This document shows, piece after piece, positions 16,618 through 25,515 of a stretch of 64,000 bases of DNA. Under the pieces are notes generated by a model. That model saw nothing but the letters and a program-made list of their open reading frames with translations. It did no database searches and was not told where the DNA came from. Each line of letters starts with the position of its first letter. Within the stretch, counting starts at the first letter, position 1. Source of the DNA: Chitinophaga pinensis (GTDB lineage Bacteria > Bacteroidota > Bacteroidia > NS11-12g > UBA955); contig CAMDAF010000008.1 in NCBI GenBank assembly GCA_945888525.1, forward strand, positions 1 to 64,000, in the 5' to 3' direction. The position numbers were made by a program, and so were the translations under genes.

Positions 16618-17948
16618 TCGATAACAACTTTAATGCGTTTGATTCTGCGGTTGTCTACAGATTCAATGGTAAAACTAAATTGCTTGTAAATTATTGTTTC
16701 ATTGCGCACAGGAATTTTTCCATGCAATTCCATAATCATACCAGCAATCGACTCTGCATCGCCTTTTACTTGATCGAAAAAATCGTCCTCTGTTTGTGAG
16801 ATTTTACAAAAATCATTGATTAACATTTTGCCTTCAATAATGTATTTGTTGTGGTCAATCTTACTGTAAGAAAGTGGCTCTTCATCAAATTCGTCATTGA
16901 TTTCACCAAATATCTCTTCCAAAATATCTTCCATGGTAACTATACCCAACTTACCACCATACTCATCCACCACGATGGCCATATGCATACGTTCCTCTTG
17001 AAAATCTGATAGCAATAAATCGATGCGTTTGTTGTCTGGAACAAACAAGGCTGGTTTTAGCAAGCTCTTCCATTCAAAATCATCGGTTTCGTATAGGTGC
17101 GGTAGGATTTCTTTGATGTAAAGAATCCCTACAATATTATCGAAGGTATCTTCATAAACAGGAAAACGGCTGTAGCCAATTTCATTCACCTTGCTCAACA
17201 TTTCATTGAAAGGAATTTGCACATCCAAGGCGGCAACATCTACCCTGCCTTTCATTATTTGTCTAACGGTTTTGCTGCCAAAACTAACAATCCCTTTGAG
17301 AATTTCCCTTTCTTGCTGCCCCGTGTGTTCGTTGGATGTAATGTCAATAGCATGTGTCAATTCATCGGCCGATACCGTATGTTCATGTATGCGCACTCTA
17401 CGGTCAATAATGGTTGTAAAACGCACCATTGGATGAACCAAAAAACCAAATAAGCGCTGACAAAACAGCAAAGGGAAGGACATGAATTTAGAGATGCTCA
17501 CATTGCGTTTGGTGGCGTATACTTTAGGAATCACCTCGCCAAAAAGCAACAATATCAGCGTAACAAGAATCACCTTAATTGCAAAATCAAAATAGTCGTT
17601 CATGTTTGGATCCAATATTTCTTCTAGCCAAACAGAACTGACAATAACAAAGGTAACGTTTACAAAATTATTGCCAACAAGAATGGTGGCAAGTAACTTT
17701 TTTGGGTGGCTCAACAGTTTAAGAACTGCATTGCCAGTCGGCGTATCAGAGGCTTTCATATCTTCTTTGTCCTTTGCAGACAGAGAAAATAAGGCGTTTT
17801 CAGAAGCTGAAAACAGGCTTGATAAGAAAATTAAAGTTAACAAGAAAAGAAGCGTGCCAAAAATATATAAATAGCTAGAGCTATCTAAATTTGGATTTAG
17901 GATGTTTGCGATTTGAATAATTGTCGAAGGATAAGGGTCGTCTGCCAT
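16614..17948 (-). CDS. gldE: Gliding motility-associated protein GldE (CNNM/CBS membrane protein)
   Basis: The N-terminus has four hydrophobic segments of the CNNM (DUF21) domain (roughly residues 25-190). Two CBS domains follow (about 205-330; MKGRVDVAALDVQIPFNEML and RMHMAIVVDEYGGKLGIVT), then a C-terminal CorC/HlyC domain. It resembles HlyC/CorC-type transporters, and GldE is partly redundant with GldD-linked functions in gliding. I placed the start at the ATG at 17948, 13 nt after the ssb stop. An upstream ATG at 17987 would overlap ssb by 26 nt and add 13 polar residues. Length 444. Confidence 0.93.
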   Translation of the reverse strand: MADDPYPSTIIQIANILNPNLDSSSYLYIFGTLLFLLTLIFLSSLFSASENALFSLSAKDKEDMKASDTPTGNAVLKLLSHPKKLLATILVGNNFVNVTFVIVSSVWLEEILDPNMNDYFDFAIKVILVTLILLLFGEVIPKVYATKRNVSISKFMSFPLLFCQRLFGFLVHPMVRFTTIIDRRVRIHEHTVSADELTHAIDITSNEHTGQQEREILKGIVSFGSKTVRQIMKGRVDVAALDVQIPFNEMLSKVNEIGYSRFPVYEDTFDNIVGILYIKEILPHLYETDDFEWKSLLKPALFVPDNKRIDLLLSDFQEERMHMAIVVDEYGGKLGIVTMEDILEEIFGEINDEFDEEPLSYSKIDHNKYIIEGKMLINDFCKISQTEDDFFDQVKGDAESIAGMIMELHGKIPVRNETIIYKQFSFTIESVDNRRIKRIKVVIE

Positions 17949-17961
17949 ATATTTACGTGAA

Positions 17962-18372
17962 TTAAAATGGCAATGGATCAGAGGCATCTATATGCTCGTT
18001 CATTACAATTCCATTTTTTTCATTGTGATCAAGTCCATCAGCGTTAGGACCATTGGAAACAACCTGAAATTGCAATGCGCGAATTCTTACTGCACTGCGT
18101 TTGTTGCCATCTTTGTCTGTCCAAGTTTCGTTTTTGATTTTTCCCTCAATAAAAACGGTGCGTCCTTTTCGAAGAACTTTCTCTGCATTTCTGGCTAAGG
18201 CATCCCACATTTCAACATGGTGCCAATCGGTTTGTTCAACTTTATTTCCAGACTTGTCAATAAAAACTTCATTGGTAGCCAAAGTAAAATTGGCGACGGC
18301 TCGGTTGTGGTCAAGGTGTTTAACCTCAGGATCTTTGCCCAATCTACCCAATAAAAATACTTTGTTAACCAT
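17962..18372 (-). CDS. ssb: Single-stranded DNA-binding protein SSB
   Basis: An OB-fold ssDNA-binding protein of 136 residues. VNKVFLLGRLGKDPE opens the fold, FTLATNE and TDWHHVEMWDALA are family-typical, and the acidic tip ASDPLPF at the end is the partner-binding motif. It sits in the conserved mutY-ssb-gldE-gldD order of Bacteroidota. It starts 21 nt after the mutY stop, so it is probably read from the mutY promoter. Confidence 0.96.
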   Translation of the reverse strand: MVNKVFLLGRLGKDPEVKHLDHNRAVANFTLATNEVFIDKSGNKVEQTDWHHVEMWDALARNAEKVLRKGRTVFIEGKIKNETWTDKDGNKRSAVRIRALQFQVVSNGPNADGLDHNEKNGIVMNEHIDASDPLPF

Positions 18373-18393
18373 TCAATTCAAACTTGCTGATGG

Positions 18394-19455
18394 TCACAAA
18401 GATAATAAAAATTTCTCTATCAAAATAGGTAGCGGATAATTTTGCAATGAGTCGGCATTTACAAACAAAGTGGTATTATTTTTAAACAAGGGCTGTTCAT
18501 TAAGATTTACTTCAAAAAAAATGGCATTTATTTCTTGATGGGTCAGAAGGTGCTTTCTCGAGTTCAAATACTTCATTGAAAAATTACCACTACTTAATAT
18601 TTCTCTTTGAAACAGACTTTTAACCTTATCCACCAGATCGAAAACATCTGTAATATCTAGTTCATTGGCAGTTTCTAACATTGGTAACTGATACAAGTTC
18701 TGCCATATATCTTTTTCATTTCTTTTGATTAGATAATACCCGTCGTTGTATTTGATGTAGAAAAAATTGAAAAATCGCTTCTTCTTAGCCGCTTTTGCAG
18801 CCTTAACGGGCAGTTGGGAAGCAGAGCCTAGCTCTTTGGCAAGACAAAAGGTAGAAACTGGACAAATAACGCATTTAGGATTGTCTGGTTTACAGACCAT
18901 TGCACCCAATTCCATCATGGCATTGTTAAACTCTGCTGGGTTAACCCCTTGAATCATTTCATTTAAAATCTCTAAAAATACAGGACGGTTTTTTTGTTCA
19001 TTGATGGGCAAACGAATATTGTACAAACGAGAAATCACGCGAAATACATTTCCATCGAGTGCTGGATAAGGTAAATTATAGGCAAAAGATAGAATTGCTG
19101 AGGCTGTATACTGACCTATACCTGGCAATTTCGAAATTTCTTCCATGGTATTTGGAAAAATACCATGATGCTTATCAGCCACCAAAACCGCAGTTTTGAG
19201 CAAGTTACGGGCTCTAGAATAATAGCCAAGACCTTGCCAAAGCTTCAAAACCTCCTGCTCGTCAGCATTTGCAAGAGATTGAATATCAGGATATTGCTCA
19301 AGGAAAGCATAATAATACTTAAGTCCCTGATTTACTTGTGTTTGCTGCAGAATGACTTCTGAAAGCCAAATTCTATAAGGATCTTTGGTGGAGCGCCAAG
19401 GCAGGTCTCTTAAATTATTTTTATACCAATTGACAATTTCTAAAACATTTTGCAT
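18394..19455 (-). CDS. mutY: A/G-specific adenine DNA glycosylase MutY
   Basis: Removes adenine mispaired with 8-oxoguanine. LPWRSTKDPYRIWLSEVILQ carries the catalytic Glu (about residue 33). LPGIGQYTASAI is the helix-hairpin-helix, and DGNVFRVISRL has the catalytic Asp. The 4Fe-4S loop C-x6-C-x2-C-x5-C is present (CKPDNPKCVICPVSTFC). The C-terminal third is a NUDIX-like 8-oxoG recognition domain. I used the ATG at 19455 (MQNVLEIVNWYKN) rather than the upstream 19485 frame start, as MutY proteins begin close to this helix; length 353. Divergent from the HU gene. Confidence 0.95.
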   Translation of the reverse strand: MQNVLEIVNWYKNNLRDLPWRSTKDPYRIWLSEVILQQTQVNQGLKYYYAFLEQYPDIQSLANADEQEVLKLWQGLGYYSRARNLLKTAVLVADKHHGIFPNTMEEISKLPGIGQYTASAILSFAYNLPYPALDGNVFRVISRLYNIRLPINEQKNRPVFLEILNEMIQGVNPAEFNNAMMELGAMVCKPDNPKCVICPVSTFCLAKELGSASQLPVKAAKAAKKKRFFNFFYIKYNDGYYLIKRNEKDIWQNLYQLPMLETANELDITDVFDLVDKVKSLFQREILSSGNFSMKYLNSRKHLLTHQEINAIFFEVNLNEQPLFKNNTTLFVNADSLQNYPLPILIEKFLLSL

Positions 19456-19512
19456 AGTTTTGTGTTTAAATAAGTTAAATAGCAAAAATTGATTAAATAA
19501 TTACAAAAGAAT

Positions 19513-19833
19513 ATGACTAAAGCAGAAATTATCAGCGAAATTTCCGAAAAGACAGGAATCGACAAAGTTATAGTAACTGAGTCGTTAGAATCCTTCTTCA
19601 AAGTGATGAAAAACAACATGGCGCAAGGCGAGAACATTTATTTTAGAGGATTTGGTAGTTTTATCTTGAAAAAGAGAGCAAGAAAGATCGCTAGAAACAT
19701 CTCAAAAAATACAGCATTGGTAATAGACGAGCACTTTATTCCAAAATTCAAGCCAGCAAAGATATTCTTAGAAAAGATCAAAACAAGCGTTCCTGCAGAT
19801 TTTGTTCCTAAAAAAGAAGAAAAAGAATATTAA
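19513..19833 (+). CDS. HU/IHF family DNA-binding protein
   Basis: A histone-like protein of 106 residues. MTKAEIISEISEKTGIDK and VTESLESFFKVMKNNMAQGE form the helical dimer body, FRGFGSFILKKRARKIARN leads into the DNA-binding beta arms, and FKPAKIFLEKI closes the fold. About 15 extra residues (SVPADFVPKKEEKEY) extend past the usual end. It begins a same-strand group with a TPR protein, a tiny basic protein and rng. Assignment to HU rather than IHF cannot be made from sequence. Confidence 0.92.
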   Translation: MTKAEIISEISEKTGIDKVIVTESLESFFKVMKNNMAQGENIYFRGFGSFILKKRARKIARNISKNTALVIDEHFIPKFKPAKIFLEKIKTSVPADFVPKKEEKEY

Positions 19834-19842
19834 TTTCGCGGC

Positions 19843-20625
19843 ATGAAACACAAATACATAAAAGCAATCTTAATGGTTGCTTTTATCGTTTTAACCGCTG
19901 GCCTAAGCTATCTGGGCTTTAATAACAAAGAAGCAAGCATTGATTTTGCTGCCTTAGAAAAAGAAAAGTCTGCCTCCTCAAATTCTCAGAATGAGCAAGC
20001 GTTTGAAAATATTTTAAAAAATATTGGAAACAGCACCAGCTTAGTCAAACCAGATATATTACAATCAAACGACACGGCCAGATTGTCATTGTCAATTAGA
20101 CTATTAGACACTATGAAGCAGTACACCTATGCAGGTGTTTTGGCTGAAAGACTAGGAAACATTCAAAACACATCAGAACGCTATCATTCAGCAGCCCGAT
20201 ACTATTTACTTGCAACAGAAGAACACAAAAATGAATTGATGTTGTTCAAAAAAGCAAGAAAGAATTTAGAAACAGCCATCGCCTTAACTCCTCAAAATTT
20301 GGATGCTAAAGTTGACTTGGCGGTTAGTATTTACAACATCAACAATTTCCAGAAACCAGATGATAGAATGGATTTGATGAAGCCAGCCAAACTCCTTTTG
20401 GAGGTGGTAAGAACCGATTCGACCCATATCGATGCACAATATTATTTAGCCAAATTGGCAATTGAGTCAAATCAATTAGAAAAAGCTATTGAAAGATTCA
20501 AAAAATTAGTATATTTGCAACCCCAAAATCAGGAGTATTGTCTCGAATTGAGCAAAATTTACGGAACCTTGGGAAACCAAAAAGAATCAAAAGCCTGGGC
20601 ACTTAAAGCCCAAGCATTAAATTAA
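19843..20625 (+). CDS. Tetratricopeptide-repeat protein with N-terminal membrane anchor
   Basis: 260 residues. An uncleaved or cleaved hydrophobic segment at residues 6-25 directs it out of the cytoplasm. From about residue 95 onward helices fit TPR repeats: AGVLAERLGNIQNTSERYHS, NLETAIALTPQNLDAKVDLA, AQYYLAKLAIESNQLEKAIE and QNQEYCLELSKIYGTLGNQK. TPRs hold protein partners; none is evident. It follows the HU gene by 9 nt and precedes the 29-residue ribosomal-type gene, an arrangement I recall as common near rng in Bacteroidota. Confidence 0.85.
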   Translation: MKHKYIKAILMVAFIVLTAGLSYLGFNNKEASIDFAALEKEKSASSNSQNEQAFENILKNIGNSTSLVKPDILQSNDTARLSLSIRLLDTMKQYTYAGVLAERLGNIQNTSERYHSAARYYLLATEEHKNELMLFKKARKNLETAIALTPQNLDAKVDLAVSIYNINNFQKPDDRMDLMKPAKLLLEVVRTDSTHIDAQYYLAKLAIESNQLEKAIERFKKLVYLQPQNQEYCLELSKIYGTLGNQKESKAWALKAQALN

Positions 20626-20649
20626 GTTAAAAATTAAAAGATATTCATT

Positions 20650-20739
20650 ATGCCAAGCGGAAAAAAAAGAAAAAGACACAAAATTGCTACCCACAAGCGC
20701 AAAAAAAGATTGAGAAAAAATCGTCACAAGAAAAAATAG
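20650..20739 (+). CDS. 29-residue very basic ribosomal-type protein (AURKAIP1/COX24-like)
   Basis: ATG at 20650 to TAG at 20737-20739. Of 29 residues 20 are Lys, Arg or His (MPSGKKRKRHKIATHKRKKR then LRKNRHKKK). This matches tiny Bacteroidota proteins annotated with the AURKAIP1/COX24 C-terminal domain, related to the mitoribosomal protein mS38 and to actinobacterial bS22. It is therefore probably a small ribosome-associated protein. It lies 24 nt after the TPR gene and 24 nt before rng. Its small size makes it easy to miss in automatic annotation. Confidence 0.85.
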   Translation: MPSGKKRKRHKIATHKRKKRLRKNRHKKK

Positions 20740-20763
20740 TTTTTTTAAATTTTTCTTTAGATT

Positions 20764-22311
20764 GTGAATGAGCTTGTCATTGACCGCAACTCCAATGGCA
20801 TCGATCTAGCCTTACTTTACAACAAACAACTCACAGAACTCCACAAGGAGGATTCGGTCTCTTCTTTTCAGATCGGTGATGTTTATTTGGCTAAGGTTAA
20901 AAAAATCATGCCTAATTTAAACGCTGCTTTCCTTGACGTAGGTCATGAGAAAGATGCGTTCTTACACTACACAGACTTAGGCATAAACTTTAAGTCTGTA
21001 CTCAAACTAACCAAAATTGTTACCCAAGGTGGACTCAAAAACACCAACCTCGATGAATTCGAGAAAGATGAAGAAATAGTCAAAACCGGAAAAATCACCG
21101 AATTAATTAAAAAAGGTGACGAAATCTTGGTGCAGATATTCAAAGAACCTATTGGAAACAAAGGCCCTAGGATAACTTGCGACCTCTCATTTGCAGGACG
21201 TTTTTGCGTGTTGGTTCCCTTTGGTAAAAACACCTCAATTTCAAAAAAGATTTCAGACGCTACCCACAAAAAGCGCTTGAAACAAATGATTGACAAACTA
21301 AAGCCAAAAAACTTTGGAGTCATCATACGCACCATCGCTGAAGAAGCGGGTATTGAAGAAATTGAAATGGATTTAAACAATCTTATCGCTCAATGGGATA
21401 CCTTAATTAAGACTTCTAGAAATGCCAAACCGCCTTTTAAGGTGTTGGGAGAAATTTCAAGAACTGAATCTTTGTTAAGAGATCTTCTGAACGATAATTT
21501 TATAAACATCCATGTTAATGATGCTGATTACGCTGCCAAGCTAAAAGAATATATTGGAAACATTGCCCCAGGCAAAGAATCAATTATCCGCATTTACAGC
21601 AGCAAGGTTCCAATTTTTCAACACTTCGGGATTGACAAACAAATCAAAGCTTCTTTTGGCAAAAACGTAATGTTTAGCAATGGGGCTTACCTCATAATCG
21701 AGCATACCGAAGCTATGCATGTGGTAGATGTCAACAGTGGACGAAAAATCAGCTCCACAGAAAATCAACAAGAAAATGCTTTACGCATTAATACAGATGC
21801 CTGCAAAGAAATCGCCCGTCAATTGCGTTTGCGTGATTTGGGCGGTATTATTGTTATTGATTTCATTGATTTAAAGAATCCCAACCACCGCAAAGAACTT
21901 TTCGATGCATTGACCTTGGCGATGAAAACCGACCGCTCCAAGCACAATATTTTGCCAATGAGCAAATTTGGATTGGTCCAAATTACGCGCGAACGTGTTC
22001 GTCCTGAAATCAACATCAACACCTCTGAACTTTGCCCGAGCTGCAATGGCACAGGCACTGTAGTTTCTAGCATGCTTTTGGGTGATAATATACTCGAAAA
22101 ACTAAGTTACTTATGGGATACCCAAAACATCAGCAACCTTAGACTTAAAGTTAATCCAATTATTAAAGCCTACTTAACCAAAGGCGGAATAAAAAGTGTT
22201 CGTTTTCAATGGTTTTGGAAATTTAAAAAATGGGTGAAAATTGTTGAAGACAGCAATTACCATTTAACCAATTTCGCGATTTACAATGAAGCTGGCGACG
22301 AATTAAGCTAG
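20764..22311 (+). CDS. rng: Ribonuclease E/G family protein (RNase G)
   Basis: An endoribonuclease for rRNA maturation and mRNA decay. The N-terminal S1 region (DVYLAKVKKIMPNLNAAFLD) has a long insertion with DEFEKDEEIVKTGKITELIK. The catalytic segment HVVDVNSGRK contains the first metal-binding Asp, and GGIIVIDFIDLKN the second. RVRPEININTSELCPSCNGT carries the CPxC Zn-link used for dimerisation. The 515-residue length fits RNase G rather than RNase E, which has a long scaffold tail. The start is GTG; the next in-frame Met is well inside the fold. A strong terminator follows at 22332. Confidence 0.94.
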   Translation: MNELVIDRNSNGIDLALLYNKQLTELHKEDSVSSFQIGDVYLAKVKKIMPNLNAAFLDVGHEKDAFLHYTDLGINFKSVLKLTKIVTQGGLKNTNLDEFEKDEEIVKTGKITELIKKGDEILVQIFKEPIGNKGPRITCDLSFAGRFCVLVPFGKNTSISKKISDATHKKRLKQMIDKLKPKNFGVIIRTIAEEAGIEEIEMDLNNLIAQWDTLIKTSRNAKPPFKVLGEISRTESLLRDLLNDNFINIHVNDADYAAKLKEYIGNIAPGKESIIRIYSSKVPIFQHFGIDKQIKASFGKNVMFSNGAYLIIEHTEAMHVVDVNSGRKISSTENQQENALRINTDACKEIARQLRLRDLGGIIVIDFIDLKNPNHRKELFDALTLAMKTDRSKHNILPMSKFGLVQITRERVRPEININTSELCPSCNGTGTVVSSMLLGDNILEKLSYLWDTQNISNLRLKVNPIIKAYLTKGGIKSVRFQWFWKFKKWVKIVEDSNYHLTNFAIYNEAGDELS

Positions 22312-22331
22312 ACCCAATCAATTAAAATCTT

Positions 22332-22368
22332 AAAAAAGAGTGCTGAGAAAACGGTACTCTTTTTTTTT
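22332..22368 (+). terminator. Rho-independent terminator after rng
   Basis: The arm AAAAAAGAGT pairs with ACTCTTTTTT around a 14-base centre, followed by eight to nine T residues. It lies 20 nt after the rng stop. Confidence 0.8.
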
Positions 22369-22427
22369 GCAAAAAAAACAACAAGAGCAAGAGGGCATAG
22401 TATGGCTTTCGATAATGCTTGAAGTTT

Positions 22428-22640
22428 CCGTTAATTCTCAATTTATCATTTTATCATTTCCTCACTTTCTCTATCCCTTGGCGTGCGACGAAGGAGCTCT
22501 GCCACTGGGATCAATTTCTCAATCCCTCAATTTCTCATTTTCTCAATTTTTCATTTTATCAATTTATCAGTCTTTCCCTTCATCCCTAATTCCCCCCCTT
22601 TCATCTATTTCGTTCTTTATCCTCACTGTTTGGCACCATT
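22428..22640 (+). repeat. Pyrimidine-rich low-complexity intergenic tract
   Basis: This is most of the 416-base gap between rng and the msr gene. The plus strand is almost all T, C and A with recurring TTTCTCA/TCAATTT units, and very few G residues between 22511 and 22620. It is interrupted near 22480-22515 by a G-containing block (GCGTGCGACGAAGGAGCTC) that resembles, in inverted order, the GGAGCTCCGTAGGTGCGA block near 63874. Short reading frames here look spurious. Confidence 0.6.
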
Positions 22641-22727
22641 ATCGTTATTTCTTTTTCAATTAATGGAAGTTTTATTCGTTGTAAAAGAACAAAACTTCAT
22701 ATTAATTGCTTTAATACTTACAACACC

Positions 22728-23768
22728 ATGCATACTTTAAAAACCATTTTTCCATTCATCATTTTGTTTTTTAGCCTTGCTTTTATTTCATGTGCTCAAA
22801 AACCTAAATCTCAGGTCAGCTCAGCTATTGAAAATACCTGGATGCAAAAATCAGATTCTTTTTGGAAACAAAAACTAAGCGATGAACAATATTATGTTTT
22901 GAGAGAAAAAGGAACAGAAAAGCCATATACTGGAAAATGGTTGTTGCATGAAGATTCAGGAACCTATACTTGTGCCGCTTGTGGCAATGAGTTGTTTGGT
23001 TCCAGTAGTAAATTTGAATCGCATTGCGGTTGGCCGAGTTTTGACCAGGAAATAAACGGAGGCAAAATCAAAACCCAAGTTGACCATTCTATGGGTATGC
23101 AACGCGTTGAGATACTATGCGCCCGTTGCGGTGGTCACTTAGGTCATTTGTTTGACGACGGACCAACAAGCACTGGAAAAAGATATTGTGTAAACTCTTT
23201 GTCATTATCCTTTGAAAAAGAAAGCAAGCCACTTAAAACCAGTGATACCTTAACTTTGGGTGGTGGATGCTTTTGGTGTATTGAAGCTGTATTTGAACAA
23301 TTAAAGGGCGTAAGCAAGGTAGAATCTGGTTTCTCTGGAGGCAAAAATGCCAACCCAAGCTATGCGCAAGTTTGCACGGGAAACACAGGCCACGTCGAAG
23401 TGGTGCAAATAATTTACAACCCAAGCATCATTGGTATGGATGAATTGCTAAAGGCATATTTCACGGTGCACGACCCTACCACTTTGAATAGACAGGGAGC
23501 CGATGAGGGCACGCAATACCGTTCGGTTATATTTTATAGAAATGAGGAGCAAAAACAAATAGCGACCTCTATCATCTCAGATCTGCAATTAGCCAAAGTC
23601 TATTCAAATCCGATCGCTACAGCAGTAGAAGCATTTACAACATTCTACAAAGCAGATATAAGCCACCAAGACTATTACGCCAACAACAAAGACAATGCGT
23701 ATTGTCAAATGGTGATACAGCCAAAAATGGAAAAGTTTGAAAAGGTATTTAAAGACCGTTTAAAATAA
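22728..23768 (+). CDS. msrBA: Exported MsrB-MsrA fusion, peptide-methionine sulfoxide reductase
   Basis: Repairs oxidised methionine in both diastereomers. The N-terminus is a lipoprotein-type signal (FSLAFISC), placing the enzyme outside the cytoplasm. MsrB comes first (about 40-165) with two CxxC zinc pairs (CAAC, CARC), HCGWPSF and the catalytic Cys in RYCVNS. MsrA follows (about 170-346) with GGGCFWCIEAVF and EVVQIIYNP. The order B-A is the reverse of most PilB-type fusions. Reducing power would have to come from a periplasmic thioredoxin such as the TlpA-like protein at 25001 (inference). It converges with the YwqK-like gene with abutting stops. Confidence 0.94.
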   Translation: MHTLKTIFPFIILFFSLAFISCAQKPKSQVSSAIENTWMQKSDSFWKQKLSDEQYYVLREKGTEKPYTGKWLLHEDSGTYTCAACGNELFGSSSKFESHCGWPSFDQEINGGKIKTQVDHSMGMQRVEILCARCGGHLGHLFDDGPTSTGKRYCVNSLSLSFEKESKPLKTSDTLTLGGGCFWCIEAVFEQLKGVSKVESGFSGGKNANPSYAQVCTGNTGHVEVVQIIYNPSIIGMDELLKAYFTVHDPTTLNRQGADEGTQYRSVIFYRNEEQKQIATSIISDLQLAKVYSNPIATAVEAFTTFYKADISHQDYYANNKDNAYCQMVIQPKMEKFEKVFKDRLK

Positions 23769-24923
23769 TTAATCTGTTTTGCTGCGCTGCAGTTTTGGCT
23801 TTTGGTAAATGAGCTCGCCAGCTTCATTGTATTTCTCAAGAAGCACCAATTTATCGTCTTCATTAAAGTACTGCCACTCTCCTACCATAATTCCCATTGA
23901 ATAGGTTCCTTCTGCGCGGGCCTCTCGGTTGTATAAACCAGTCTTAAATTCTCCATCAAGTTTACCATCCACATAGGTGCCATATTCATCCAAAACGCGC
24001 ACATAAACTTTACTTGACTTTGATCGGTCGAACTTTTCATTTTTACCATTCATTTTATCTCCCTGCTCAACCACACCAGAATAATACTTCTTGAAATGGC
24101 CATTTAACAGGTCGTTTTTATAGTTGTAAACCGTTAAAGTGTCGCCACCTTCATTAAAGGTAATCCAAGTGCCATCCTTTTTGCCAAGCTTGTAGTATTC
24201 TTCTTTAAGCATGGTGCCAAAAACATTGTCCCAATACTTTGAAACACTATCTAAGTAGCCATTTTTATAATACGATTCTTCAGCCATTAAACCGGTAAGG
24301 TGGTAACGGATAAATTGACCTTCGCTCACTCCTTCATTGTAATTTGCCACTTGCCTGATATTACCCGCTTCATAAAACGTTTGCATAAGACCATGAGGCT
24401 TTTCATTTTTCAAATTGGTTTTTTGCTCAAGATTTCCATTTTTAAAATAGGACAAAGATTCACCTACACGAACACCATTGTTGTAGTTGTGCACGTATTT
24501 AAGATTGCCTGTTTCATAATAACAATTAATGGTGCTGTCCAATTGGTCAAATAAGTACTTGCCTTCCAATTTAACTTTGGTGTTTTCGTGGTAATACACA
24601 AAATAACCGTTGCGCTTGCCTTCATAAAAATTCATGGTGGATCTAATAACACGACCACCTGGAAAGTATTCGGTTTTTAAACCATGAAGTAAACCATCTT
24701 TCCAGTTAATTTCTTGCTGTTTGGTTTTGTTTTCAAACAAATCAATGCTAATGCCTGTGTAAGGTTTGCCATTGAAGTAATAAACTTCATTGTTGTTTTG
24801 AAGCTCTTGGGTATTCACTTTCCTCTGATACGTTTGGGTAAGAGGTTTGCTTCCAGCATTCTGAGCGGAACTTAATCCAACAATTAGAAAAAGGGAGACA
24901 ACAAAAAGACATTTCTTTAGCAT
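23769..24923 (-). CDS. Secreted YwqK/MORN-like repeat protein
   Basis: 384 residues: a signal peptide (MLKKCLFVVSLFLIVGLSSA) followed by some twelve repeats of about 22-24 residues with the pattern YY-x-NG-x-hydrophobic (YHENTKVKLEGKY, YYETGNLKYVHNYNNG, YFKNGNLEQKTNLKN). These are MORN-variant repeats of the type named YwqK antitoxin; the name is historical and no toxin gene is nearby. The repeats probably form a long beta-sheet exposed in the periplasm or on the surface. The start ATG lies four bases after a TAnnTTTG element, so a leaderless mRNA is predicted. Confidence 0.85.
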   Translation of the reverse strand: MLKKCLFVVSLFLIVGLSSAQNAGSKPLTQTYQRKVNTQELQNNNEVYYFNGKPYTGISIDLFENKTKQQEINWKDGLLHGLKTEYFPGGRVIRSTMNFYEGKRNGYFVYYHENTKVKLEGKYLFDQLDSTINCYYETGNLKYVHNYNNGVRVGESLSYFKNGNLEQKTNLKNEKPHGLMQTFYEAGNIRQVANYNEGVSEGQFIRYHLTGLMAEESYYKNGYLDSVSKYWDNVFGTMLKEEYYKLGKKDGTWITFNEGGDTLTVYNYKNDLLNGHFKKYYSGVVEQGDKMNGKNEKFDRSKSSKVYVRVLDEYGTYVDGKLDGEFKTGLYNREARAEGTYSMGIMVGEWQYFNEDDKLVLLEKYNEAGELIYQKPKLQRSKTD

Positions 24924-24927
24924 TCCA

Positions 24928-24935
24928 CAAATTTA
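24928..24935 (-). promoter_or_regulatory. TAnnTTTG element four bases before the YwqK-like start
   Basis: TAAATTTG on the minus strand, then TGGA, then ATG. No clear TTG at the usual -33 distance. Predicted leaderless. Confidence 0.6.
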
Positions 24936-25000
24936 AAGGATTGCAAATAGAAAATAAACTTAAGACACAAACAGTGTCTTAAAAATTATTCAGAGAAAAT

Positions 25001-25510
25001 TTAGGGTTTGATGAGCTTTTTGATTTGCTCTTCCAATTCAATTTCACTGCCTTCAGTGTAGCCATTGTGCACATAAACGATATTGCCACTTTGATCTATT
25101 AAAATGGTTTGAGGCGGGTTGTTAACATTCATTGCTCTTGCCAAGTCTTTATTCTCGTCCAATAAAATCAAATACGACCATCCCAATGAATTGGCTACTG
25201 GTTGAACTTTACTTGAAGTTCTTGCATCGTCCATAGACACTGCCACCAATTCTAGTCCGTATTTCTTTTGCCAATCTTGGTAAATTTCATCTATGTTGTT
25301 CAACTCTTTAATACATGGCGTACACCAAGTGGCCCAAAAGGAAATAACCATGATTTTACCTGTTTTACCATAGTCTTGGATGTTCACAGATGAACCATCC
25401 ATTTTCTTCACCACCACGGAAGGCAATTGTTGTTTTTGCTTGGTGCTGTCGTTGGCTTGAACCAAAGTCACCGCAAAGAACATCATTAAAATTAGTACTA
25501 TTGAACGCAT
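25001..25510 (-). CDS. TlpA-type exported thioredoxin-fold disulfide reductase
   Basis: 169 residues. A signal peptide (MRSIVLILMMFFAVTLVQA) and a thioredoxin domain with active site FWATWCTPC near residue 62, the AhpC/TSA-like strand LELVAVSMDDARTS, and the cis-Pro region NNPPQTILID. TlpA/ResA-like proteins keep cysteines reduced outside the cytoplasm, for example for cytochrome c maturation or Msr recycling. The msrBA gene 1.2 kb away is a plausible client (inference). A promoter with a TTG and a near-consensus TTTATTTG element ends five bases before the ATG. Confidence 0.93.
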   Translation of the reverse strand: MRSIVLILMMFFAVTLVQANDSTKQKQQLPSVVVKKMDGSSVNIQDYGKTGKIMVISFWATWCTPCIKELNNIDEIYQDWQKKYGLELVAVSMDDARTSSKVQPVANSLGWSYLILLDENKDLARAMNVNNPPQTILIDQSGNIVYVHNGYTEGSEIELEEQIKKLIKP

Positions 25511-25515
25511 ACTTA

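Noticed and set aside
23769..24923. YwqK-like protein as antitoxin of a toxin-antitoxin pair
   Set aside because: The family name is historical; the protein is exported and repeat-built, and no toxin-like gene is adjacent.
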